Positions 34,991 through 45,199 of a stretch of DNA of 64,000 bases are shown here, piece by piece (within the stretch, counting starts at the first letter, position 1; each line of letters starts with the position of its first letter). The position numbers and the translations under genes are program-made. Origin of the DNA: Cenococcum geophilum 1.58. Taxonomy: Eukaryota; Ascomycota; Dothideomycetes; Gloniales; Gloniaceae. The notes under the pieces were generated by a model. The model saw only the letters and a list, made by a program, of their open reading frames with translations. It was not told where the DNA came from and made no database searches. The stretch spans positions 565,293 through 629,292 of the forward strand of contig KV748256.1 in the NCBI GenBank assembly GCA_001692895.1, in the 5' to 3' direction.

Positions 34991-36010
34991 GAACTAGTTA
35001 ATACTAGTAAAGGGTAATAGAAAGGGCATCCCCGTATTATATCTAAAGAAGAAGAGTATAATAGATTCTGCGGTGTAGTGGAGGGCGGTAGAGAATAGTA
35101 AAAAGGGAATCTAGTAGATTCTACGGTGCGGTAGAGGACAGTAGAGGGTAATAGAAAGAGTATCCTTATATTACGTCTAAAGAAGTAAAATGCAGTAAAT
35201 TCTGTAGTACGGTGGATAGGAGTGGAGAGTAGTAAAAAGAGTATCCTTATATTATGTCTAAAGAAGTAAAATACAGTAGATTCTGCGATGCGGTAGAAGG
35301 GAATAGAGGATAGTAGAAAGGGCATCCCCACGTTACGTCTAAAGAGGTAGAATTCAGTAGATTCTACGCTGCGGTAGAGGATAGTAGAGGGTAGTAAAAC
35401 GAGTTCCTTATATTAGTCTAAAGAAGTAAAATGTAGTAAATTCTGTACTGCGGTGGATAAGAATAGAGGACGGTAGAAAGAGCATCCCTATATTACGTTT
35501 AAAGAGGTAAAATATAGTAGATTCTATGGTACGGTAGAGGATAATAGAGGGTAGTAGAAATAGTATCCCTGTATTACGTCTAAAGAGGTAAAATGTAATA
35601 GATTCTATAGTGCGGTAGGGGGGAGTAAAGGGTAATAAAAAGAGTATCCCTGTGTTATATTTAAAGAGGTAGAGTACAGTGGATCCTATAGTGCGGTAGA
35701 GGGTAGTAGGGAGTAATAGAAAGCGCACTATCCCCTTATATCTAAAGATATGGAATATAGTAAATTCTACAATGCGGTGGACGTTAATAGAAAGCAATAG
35801 AAAGTGGATTATCCTCCTACCTCTAGGAATATGGAATATAGTAGATTTTATGGTACGGTAGATACTGGTAGAGAGTAATAAAAAGTAGATTATCCTTTTA
35901 CCTCTAGGGATATGGAATATAGTGGATTCTGCGGTATAGTTAATGCTAATAGAGAGTAGTAAAAAGTATATTACCCTTTTGCCTCTAAAGGAGTGGAATA
36001 AAGTAACTTC
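34990..36010. repeat. 81-bp tandem array, forward orientation, first cluster
   Basis: About 12 units of roughly 81 bp around GTAGATTCTGCGGTGCGGTAG, with the conserved TACGTCTAAAGAAGTA. On the minus strand, 34873-35331 and 35408-35797 stay open because 81 bp is 27 codons. The resulting peptide repeats a hydrophobic RNIGILFLLPSTxxYRTIES-like unit. Whether this is a protein remnant or a by-product is uncertain. Later units (35720 on) change to GGATTATCCTTTTACCTC-type. Confidence 0.8.
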
Positions 36011-36299
36011 TACGTTATGCTAGATATAAGTAGAAAGTTATTAGATAGACTCCCTACCTAAATATAAAACTCCGCTACTAAAACTAACCTACAAACATAG
36101 AACCTTTAAGCAATAGCCCTAAAATAGGAAGTAGTAATTTACTAATAATAAGATAAACGCTACTTCCTTATTTATACTTAGGCCTTATATATATATAAAA
36201 AGGATATACGCCTAACTAAACCACCTAAGCTTAAATATAACCTTTATAACTACCCCACCTATAGCAACTACACTATCGTTTAAATAATTATATTATTAT

Positions 36300-39200
36300 T
36301 ATTATAGAAGTTCTGCTCCTCTACGCGCTCTTTACCCTTACGTCTCTTCTTATTAACAGCCTTAGACTTTTCAGCCGCGCGTTTATCTTTATGGAGTTTA
36401 CTAGTAAAATTAACAGCGTCCCGTTCATTATTAGCGGTTAGTAGCTATATAACACTAGCAATAAATTTACATAATGTAGTTTTATTACTAAAAATAGCCT
36501 CTAATATTATATCCTTGTTAACTATATAATTTATAGTTACCTTACAATCTTGCCCTAAGCGGTAAGCTCGCTTTATAGCTTACTCTTTATATATTAATAG
36601 GTGCTATAGTTTAAGGAGTGTAATACATCTGCCGTAGTATAAGGTATAGCCTATGCTAATAGTTCCTATTATTCCAATAATAATGTCCGTTTTGGCCAAG
36701 ACTAGATAAATAACCTTATTACTAGAAACAGTTATTATTTCTTAGTAGCTGTGGATAATTTCCTATTAGTACTTTGGCCTTTAATAAGACCCATAGATAG
36801 TAACGTAAAACTCTAGATAAAACTTTCGCGCCTATTTATATATAATTAGGGTGTATATAGGAAAACAAGATATAATAATAATCTTATCTTTTTTCTTCTT
36901 CTTACCGTCCTAGTCTGTAGGGTTTTGGATAATTGCCTAGTTATTTATATATATCTTGTTTAGAACTTTATTAAGATAATAAAGCTTTACATTAGTATTG
37001 TACAACATATTAATATAGCGTTTTATTAGCAAGTCGCTACTATTATTATTAAACCAGCCCTTTTTATCCAAATTCTGTAAGTTCCAGCCTCTATTAAACT
37101 CCTTTTTAATCTTTATTAGACCTAGGAAGGAGCATATTAGTCTTATTTGGTATTATAATACCTTAAAATAACCTACAGCCTATCTAATAGGACAACGCTA
37201 GCCAGGATGTTTTTGTTTCCATTCTTACCTCTACTTTTCCCGTTTTAACTATAGTATTACTCTAAGATCGTTAATAAAGGCTTTAATATCCTTAACGACC
37301 TTATCTTATTAAACCCGGTTAGGTAGAACGCAGTTTAACTAATTATTATAGTTAAGTTTCGGCAGTTTAATAAGTGGCTTACTATCTAAACTAAGGGAAT
37401 TACTAGTCTAATAAATTATAATCACCTCTAGAACCAGACTGAATTTGTTAACCTAAACCTAAACGTTTACTAACTCTAAAGTTAATATAATATAATCCCT
37501 ACCCTTAGTAGTCTGCTATCTCTAGAGTGCGTTAAATGCGAGTTAAATATTTCGCAGATTCTCTTTAGAGCAAATATTATATGATATTTTAATTTCGTCT
37601 AAAGGGTTAATATTTATCTTCTAGTTTTATTATAGAAACTTAATATACGTTCCTAAGTCGGCCGGGCCTTTTTTAAACGGAGTTCCGGATATAGCCTACA
37701 GTATTAGTTGCCCGCAAAGCCTACAAAGAGTGGTCTTATAGAAATGAGACTTTTCGTTCTTAATTAAATAAAGTTTATTAATAACTACCATCGCCCACAA
37801 GATATAACGAATATTAGGTATTAGCCGCTTTATTAACTTAATAAAGACTTTCCAAATTCTAGCTAATTTATACTCTTCTTTAACCTCTTTAAAATGCCCA
37901 ACTATATTAAGGATCTAGCCCTTAACGGATCTGGATATAGTTAGAACTATATATTACGTTTAATTAAAGTGCCCTAAGTAAACATCTTTATCACCTATTA
38001 CAGTAATAGCTTTTACAGTTCTTAGCTTAGTTATATTTCTTTTATAACTAGGCCTTTACGCAGATAGCGCAGAAGTATATCCTATTAGTAAAATTATTAC
38101 TAGATAAGGCCCCATCGGATTACCGTTAAAGAGGTTATTAAACTCTTCCGTCTAATTTTATAGTAGTAGTATAAGAGTAATAATAAAACTAGGGCCTAAA
38201 CGGTACGGCAGCTTTACGGTACTACTATCTACTTTACACCAGTATTAAATAGGCCAATACTCTACAAACGGACAAGGGCCGGATTCCCCATCGGCGTAAT
38301 ATCTACGCTGTAGTGCATTATCCTTTCTATTATTCTTAATGTCGCGGGCATTTTATGCTAGTAGGTAATTAAAGGTAGTAAGAAGTAGCGCAAAGTAGGT
38401 TTTACTAAGGCCTTATTCGTTACTAATAATTCCACTAAAAAAATTATAATGCTGCATAAAGTACTAAGTGATTAGTAAGACCTAGTGGAGATAAAGTGTA
38501 TGCTTAAACCCTAGTAAAGTAACTTATGTCTTAAAATCATTTTTATCTCGTTTAAAAACGGTACATATTAAGGACTAATTTTCTTTTATTAGATGTTTAG
38601 TTTTGGCATTCTTGCCCTTTATCTTATTAAATATCTTATTAACTAGTAAAACGCGATCCTCTAATTCTATTGCAAAGTTATAGTCTAGCAATACCGCTGC
38701 CTCTTTATTGGTAAGGCCGGCCGTAGGGTTAACTACTTAAAAGTATAACCTATCTTCGCCTTCTTTTACTGCCTTAGCGGCAAGGTTTATATATTCCTCT
38801 AGAGTAGCAGGCGTGTTAAATGTATTATCTTTTAATTTAGCGGTATTATTATCCTTCTCTTCCTTACTATCTTCCTCTAGAATAGTTGCTAGTTTAACCT
38901 AGCAGGCGTTATCTCCTAAGGAGTAAATAGCGGTGCTCTCGCGCGCTAAGCGCTTAGCAAAAGCTTCCAATAAAGTAGCACTTCTATTAAGCCTTATAGC
39001 TGCCGTTTTCTTATTAATAAGCAGATTAGTAATAAGTTTGCCTATTTAACCAGGATATACTGCGTCGCTAGCATTATCCTTATTAGTAAAGGGGTAATCG
39101 GTACTATTAGTTAAAGGCTCTAAAACCGCTTAACGTTTGCTTTACTAGAGGTGCAAAGCTAGTATAACGTTAAAAATAAGCGGATAATGCCTTTTATTAT

Positions 39201-40300
39201 ACGCCGCTATTAAAAGTATAAATATTTTAAAGTGCGGGGATACCTACTTGCCGCTAAATACAGACCTACCGTTCCTAAGTACTAACGTTTCCGACTTAAA
39301 ATTAATGATGCCCTTAGCGCAGAGACGAGCGAGAAGTTTGTCGTAGTTAAACTGTGCGAAAGTTATGGGTTCTTTAGCACCATTGCGCTAGAATTAAGAT
39401 AAAGTAACCGTATTAAGGTCCTTTCTATTCTTTTGTATAACTATTATTGTATAATATTCGTCGTACTTCGGCGGTCTAGCGGGGATAGAGAGGCTTATTT
39501 ATAATAAGGCCGTATTAGTAAAGTAATAGCCCAATATATCTCTTTATATAGTAGGCTTATATAATAATCGGTGTCTAATAGGAGTGCTTAACTCTAGGGT
39601 CGGCAAGGTAGGGCCGTTATTAGTATTATTTAAACTAAGCATTAGAGTATTAGGAGAAGGGTTTAAGAGGTTAACTAGTTTACGTAAGGGCGTTAACTTC
39701 TTAGGCGTTGGTGCCAAGGGAACGCTATTCTTATTTTTTATTTTGGTAGTAGCTTGCTTAATATTAAGTTTAATAAGGCCATAGAGAAGGTTAAAGAAGC
39801 TTAGGTAATAAATTGGTATATTAAAAGCCGGTCCCTATTTAGTAATAACTAGTATAAGAATTTCTTGCCTATACTAACGCTTCTTAGTTATAGTACATTT
39901 TAAAGGCCATTATTTATTAGGAAAGCGATTTATAAAGCACTTTATAATATCTGCTTTTAGGGCAAGAAAATTATCTGGTTCTTCTTCTATATTAAATATC
40001 TCTTAAATTATACTTTAACGCCATTCCTTAGCCTTTCCTTTAATAGGCTGCCAATTATCCCTCCATTTTACGCCCTATTGCTTCTTTAGGTCTAGTTTAG
40101 GGATATAGCTCGGTAGTTTTATACTTATGGTTATACTAAATATAAAAAAATCGTAAAGCTAGCTATAGCCTAAAGAGATAAATTTATAGAACTAATAGGA
40201 ATAAGTAAATTAGTTATTAAGTATATACTTATAGGAATAACACGTTAGAGGATTCTGTCTATATATACCTGCTTAGATTAATCCAAAATTGCAGATTAAA
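36300..40300 (-). pseudogene. SNF2-type helicase/ATPase gene, copy a (degraded)
   Basis: SNF2 proteins use ATP to move along DNA and remodel chromatin or act in repair. Minus-strand motifs in the right order: motif I with SNE and GLSKTYFALLL at about 38370-38430 (relative of DE-GLGKT), motif II region VVINKLYLIKNEKS at about 37755-37800 (relative of DEAHxIKN), motif III AISGTPF at about 37675-37695, motif V near 36650, and motif VI AIKRAYRLGQDCKV at about 36535-36580. The spacing fits a Rad5/16-like core of about 600 residues with an N-terminal extension (38450-40300). Many breaks make it a pseudogene. A second copy lies at 45200-49050. Such a gene in several repeat-bound copies suggests a transposon-borne or amplified gene. 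Confidence 0.75.
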
Positions 40301-40439
40301 TGGAGTTTAGGTAAAGGTAAAGGTAAGGCGAGAGTATAAGTAAATATTAAACAATAGGTAACTTTGCTAAAATTAGTTACGTAAGGCTAATAAGTAAATA
40401 AGATTAAGGTATAAAGTAGACTTATATATATATATATAT

Positions 40440-41050
40440 GTGAATAAAATATAATAAAAACCTTAACCTAAAGTGGAATATAGTAGAAAGAGGTTGGCGT
40501 AGTAGAGAGCGAGCAGTAAAGTAGAAACTATTAGCTACCTAGCATAAAACTAATTAATAAGATTAAACGAGATGAAAATTAATTGAAAGCTAATAAAGCT
40601 AGTAGGTATTATAAAGTATAGTAGAAGTTGGCATAAGACTAGTAGAATATAGTAGAAGATATAATAAGAAATAGAGGCTAGTAGAGTACTAATAGAATCC
40701 GGCGAAGAATGATATAAAAGGTTAGGACGGATAAAGGGTTAGTGGAATCTAGTAGAGAATAATATAAGAAGTTAAAACGGGCAGAGTACCTATAGGGTTT
40801 AGTAGTAAGTAAGATAAGAAATAGAAACTAGCAGAGTATTAATAGAATTTAGTAGAAAATGGGATAAAGGGTGGAATCTAGTAGAGCACTAATGGAATTT
40901 AATAGTAAATATAACGAGAGAAGCAGACTGGTAGTTACTAGGTAGTTTTTAGTGGAAAAGGTGCTATTAAAATAGGATAAGCAGCAGGATATACCAAAAG
41001 AGGATATTAGTAGACTTTAGTGGAACTAAATTAAGTAATACCACTTTACT
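40440..41050. repeat. Decayed array right of helicase copy a
   Basis: Irregular units of about 50-60 bp containing AATCTAGTAGAGAATAATA and GCAGAGTACTAATAG. The same array follows helicase copy b at 49080-49660, so it is part of the duplicated module. It begins after a TATATA tract at 40420-40440. Confidence 0.65.
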
Positions 41051-41280
41051 GCATCCGCTTCTATATAATAACTTCTTGCTAATCTATTATTAGGCTGCTA
41101 TACCAATACTCCCCCCCTAAAGCTTATAATATATCAAAAGCGGACACTATACGTATACTAATAGCTTATTGCACCTTATGCGCGACTTTAATCGAATTCC
41201 CGCGTTATATACCCCTATTAAAGGTCCTTTAAATAACTAAGATAGTAAACGCATAGAGCAAAAGCCTTATCCTATCTTAA
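41050..41280. other. Short interval, nothing recognised
   Basis: Mixed AT-rich sequence with a C run near 41110; no coding pattern seen. Confidence 0.4.
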
Positions 41281-41765
41281 TTTTATATATTTGCCCCCCA
41301 TTAGATTTCCGTCGGATTACTATTCTACAGCTCACTCTCTAGCTTCTTAATCGCTCGGCCAACCTCTCTATAATAATTATTAGCCATCGGACTAACGGAG
41401 TTACCGACGTCGCTTACGACTTCAAAGAGCTGTCTATATTTGTTATTTAGACGGATAAAGGTTTTCTAGGTACTATTAAGTCTTTAGTTTATAGCGTCTA
41501 GTTTAGCTACCTTGGACTTTTTTAAGTCCTTAAAATTGGTATCACTTTCTTAATCCGTTTAATTTCTGCCTTTAACTTATCGCGCTCCTTTATAAGACGG
41601 ATTTCTGGGGCTAATTAGGCTGCCTTTATACGATCTAGCTCCGCCTTTAGCTAATCGCGCTTAAGCGTCTAAGAATCCACCATTGACTTTTATACGCTTT
41701 TTATGGCCTTTAATTCCTGCACGGATTCTTAAGCTTGGTCCATTTTAATGGACTCTTGCACAATA
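41280..41765 (-). pseudogene. Remnant of a coiled-coil protein gene
   Basis: On the minus strand the piece begins with an MDQA start near 41745. It continues with lysine/glutamate-rich heptad-like sequence (LKAELDRIKAA, IRLIKERDKLKAEIKRIK at about 41550-41660) and, in another frame, YRQLFEVVSDVGNSVSPMA near 41380-41430. The length is about 150 residues. The heptad pattern suggests a coiled coil; no family is recognised. It has the same orientation as the helicase remnant and lies just upstream of it, but helicase copy b has no such neighbour. It is less decayed than its surroundings, yet interrupted. Confidence 0.5.
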
Positions 41766-42680
41766 TATTGGATATAATAACTATTAATGCGCCCTGTATA
41801 GCTTATTAGGGGATATAAATAATATTAAAAAATAGGTAAAATAATTACCTGTAGAATTAAAGGATAGAGTAATAAATATATACACCTTTAGAAAGTAAGG
41901 GAATGTTTAGTTATAAAAGCGTTAAATTAGATCTAAACTAAAAGTCCGGCAGAAAAAACGCGTTCCTTCCCGATTTAATACACGTCTGTAGCTCTACGGG
42001 TTATACGGGCGTGCACAATCTAGAGTTTAAAGAAGGAGCTTTAAGCTCTAGATTTAAACTAACGCTAAGACCTTAGTTTAGATTCCATATATGGTAAAGT
42101 ACGTCTAGTTTTAGCGTGTTTTTTAGGCGGTTAAAGGAATATTAAAAACTTATGGCTGAAGTTAAGTTAAACTGGAATTTAACTAAATAGTCGCCTTAGA
42201 ATCAGATTGGGGCTCTAGATTAACTCGATTTTAAAGCCCTTATTCTAATTTAAACTTATAACTAAATGTTTCCTAAAGCTAGTTGTGTATAAAGCTGTAG
42301 AGCTCCTCTATTTAAAGCTTTAGTAGAGCTTTACACGGGGCAGAGCTTCGTCTAGTAGAGCCTCTAACTTAGTTTTAGCGCGTACTATATTTAACTAAGA
42401 GTCTACTAATCTATAATAATTCTAGCTTAAAGTAGACTCTATAATTAATTTCCCTAGCTACTAAAGCTTTACTAAAGCTTTACTAAAGGCTCTGTACCGG
42501 GCTCTATACAGAACTCTACTAAAAGCTTTGCTAGAAGCTCTATACGAAGCTCTATTAGAGGCTTAAAGCTCTATATAGAGCTCTATTAAAACTCCGTATA
42601 AAGCTCTACACGGAGCTCTATTAAAGCTCTATATTTACTATAACATCTACTATAATATATAAAATGGCAGCAAAAAGGGC
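41765..42680. other. Non-coding interval with AGCTCTATA-type motifs
   Basis: 41900-42290 has several short inverted motifs around CTCTAGA and TTTAAA. 42290-42645 has irregular repeats of GAGCTCTATTAAAGCT and GAAGCTCTATACGAAGCTC, close to the 12-bp unit of element B. One GCAGAGCTTCGT in A's orientation lies near 42341. No element ends are visible here. Confidence 0.55.
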
Positions 42681-43790
42681 ATACCCTTGCTAAGTTTAAG
42701 GAAGTAAAATATAAAGGTATTATAGTCTAGATAAATACTAGTAAAGGGTAATAGAAATAGCATACTAGTGTTATATCTAAAGAGTTAGGGTGTAGTGGAT
42801 TCTGCAGTCCGGTAGATATAAGTAAAAGGTAGTAAAAAGGGCATCCTTATATCGCGTCTAAAGAAGTAGAATGTAGTAGATTTTATGGTATAGTAGAGGG
42901 CAGCCGAGGGTAGCTGGGGGCAGTTAGAAAGGCATCCCAATATTATATCTAAAGAGTTAGGGTGTAGTAGATTCTGCGGTATAGTAAAGTATAGTAAAGG
43001 GTAATAGAAAGAGTATCCCCGTATTACGTCTAAAGAAGTAAAATGCAGTAGATTTTACAGTATAGTAGATAGAAGTAGAGGATAGTAGAAAGGGCTCCCT
43101 ATATTACGTCTAAAGAGGTAGAATATAGTAGATTCTACGCTACGGTGGGTAGGAGTAGAGAATAGTAAAAAGGGTATTCCCGTATTATATCTAAAGAGGT
43201 AAAATATAGTAGATTCTATAGTGCGGTAGAGGGCAGTAAAGGGTAGTAAAAAGAGTATCCTTGTATTATATCTGAAGAAGTAAAATATAGTAGATTCTAT
43301 AGTGCAGTAGAGGGCAGTAGAGGGTAGTGGAAAGAGTATCCCTATATTATATCTAAAGAAGTAAAATATAATAAATTCTACGCTGCAATAGAAGGGAGTA
43401 GAGGACGGTAGAAAGGGCATCCCTATATTACGTCTAAAGAGGTAGAGTATAGTAGATTCTATAGTGCGGTAAATAATAGTAGGGAGTAATAGAAAGCGCA
43501 CTATCCTTTTATATTTAAAAATATAGAATATAGTAGATTCTGCAGTGCGGTGGATGCTAGTAAAAAGTAATAAAAAGTGGATTATTCTCTTACCTCTAAG
43601 GATATAGAATATAGTGGATTTTATAGTATAGTAGATACTAGTAAAAAGTAATAGAAAGTAGATTATCCTTTTACCTCTAGGGATATAGAATATAGTGGAT
43701 TCTACGGTATAGTAGATGCTAGTAGAGAGTAATAGAAAGTAGATTATTTTCTTACCTCTAGGGATATAGAATATAGTAGTTTCGCTAAGT
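42680..43790. repeat. 81-bp tandem array, forward orientation, second cluster
   Basis: About 13 units of the same family as 34990-36010. The minus-strand 27-codon frame is again open over 43055-43501. The last units are the GGATTATCCTTTTACCTCTAG type. It abuts a fold-back segment at 43801. Confidence 0.8.
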
Positions 43791-43800
43791 AGTAGTCCTA

Positions 43801-44240
43801 ATACTAGAAGGAGTAATTTAAAATATTTAAGTTTTATAACCTTTAATACTTATATATACTTATATAATAATATATATAGGCTTAAAACTATATATATATA
43901 ATATATATTAGAAATTTAGAAAATAATATAATATTTTATATATAAAAATTAGTTATAACGTATACGATAGGCGAGCTGCCCGGATAGGCGAGCTGCCCGG
44001 GCAGCTCGCCTATCGTGTACGTTATATATATTTTAATAATTAATAATTATAAGATCTTCTACTATATAAGTATTAAATTTAAATTATAAAAATAAAAAAA
44101 AGACCTTTAAAACCTTACTATTAATTTATCTATAATAGGTATATATTAAATAGTTTTAAGCCTATATATATTATTATATAAGTATATATAAGTATTAAAG
44201 GTTATAAAACTTAAATATTTTAAATTACTCCTTCTAGTAT
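43801..44240. mobile_element. 440-bp fold-back (MITE-like) segment between opposed arrays
   Basis: Terminal inverted repeats of 90 bp (43801-43890 and 44151-44240), beginning ATACTAGAAGGAGTAAT, match almost perfectly. The interior is AT-rich except for a GC-rich hairpin at its centre. No clear target duplication could be fixed. It is either a MITE or the hinge of an inverted duplication, since the arrays on its two sides run in opposite directions. Confidence 0.65.
43954..44029. repeat. GC-rich hairpin at the centre of the fold-back segment
   Basis: TATAACGTATACGATAGG and its complement frame two copies of ATAGGCGAGCTGCCCGG and one inverted copy. The pairing is nearly complete over about 26 bp. 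It contrasts sharply with the surrounding sequence and contains few CA/TG targets, which may be why it survived. Confidence 0.75.
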
Positions 44241-44965
44241 AATCTACTTTCTATTACTCTTTATTAGTATCTACTATATTATAGAATCTACTATATTCTA
44301 TATCCCTAGAGGTAAAAGGATAATCTACTTTCTATTACTCTTTACTAGTATTTACCGTACTATAAAATCTACTATATTCCATATCCCTAAAGGTAGGAGG
44401 ATAATTTACTTTTTATTACTTTTTATTAGTATCCACCGTACTATAGAATCTACTATATTCTATATTCCTAAAGGTAAAAGGATAATCTACTTTCTATTAG
44501 TCTTTATTAGTATTTATTATACTATAAAATCCACTATATTCTATATCCCTAGAGGTAGGAAAATAATCTACTTTTTATTACTTTTTACTAGTATTCACCG
44601 CACTATAGAATCCACTATATTCTATATCCCTAGAGGTAAGAGGATAATCTACTTTCTATTACTCTCTATTAGTATTTACCATACTATAGAATTTACTATA
44701 TTCTATATCCTTAGAGGTAAAAGAATAATCTACTTTCTATTACTTTTTACTAGTATCCACTATACTATAGAATCTACTATATTCTATATCCCTAGAAGTA
44801 GGAGAATAATCTACTTTCTATTACTTTTTACTAGTATCTACTGTATTATAGAATCCACTATATTCTATATCCCTAGAGGTAAAAGAATAATCTACTTTTT
44901 ATTACTCTCTACTAGCATCTACCGCACTGTAAAATCTATTATATTCTATATTTTTAGATATAAGG
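44241..44965. repeat. 81-bp tandem array, reverse orientation
   Basis: Nine units starting AATCTACTTTCTATTACTC (starts near 44241, 44322, 44403 and 44484), exactly 81 bp apart. They are the reverse complement of the last units of the forward array ending at 43790. Variation is almost all transitions. Confidence 0.85.
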
Positions 44966-44971
44966 GTAGTA

Positions 44972-45117
44972 TAAGGGGGCAACTTAAGTAGGCTATTTAC
45001 CCTCCCTATAAGTTCTAGTGGCATTATAGCCGCGTACTTACTATTTTCCTAGGATATTACTATAATATTATTAAAACTTATAGGAAGGGCGAGTGACCTA
45101 CTTAGGTTGCCCCCTTA
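44972..45117. mobile_element. 146-bp MITE with 44-bp inverted repeats and TA flanks
   Basis: The ends are TAAGGGGGCAAC and GTTGCCCCCTTA; the inverted repeats extend for about 44 bp with transition differences. TA lies at 44970-44971 and 45118-45119. It separates the reverse array from helicase copy b. Too short to code for anything. Confidence 0.75.
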
Positions 45118-45199
45118 TAGGGTAGAAAAATTATATACCACGTAAGACCATATATTACGCGAAGATCTATAGTAGTAGCTATACCGGCGTTTAAATAAT

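Noticed and set aside
39584-39784. 66-codon plus-strand frame with a hydrophobic C-terminus
   Set aside because: Lies antisense within the N-terminal extension of helicase copy a and is not conserved at the matching place in copy b.
34990-44965. CRISPR array
   Set aside because: Whole 81-bp units repeat without distinct spacers, and the sequence is eukaryotic.
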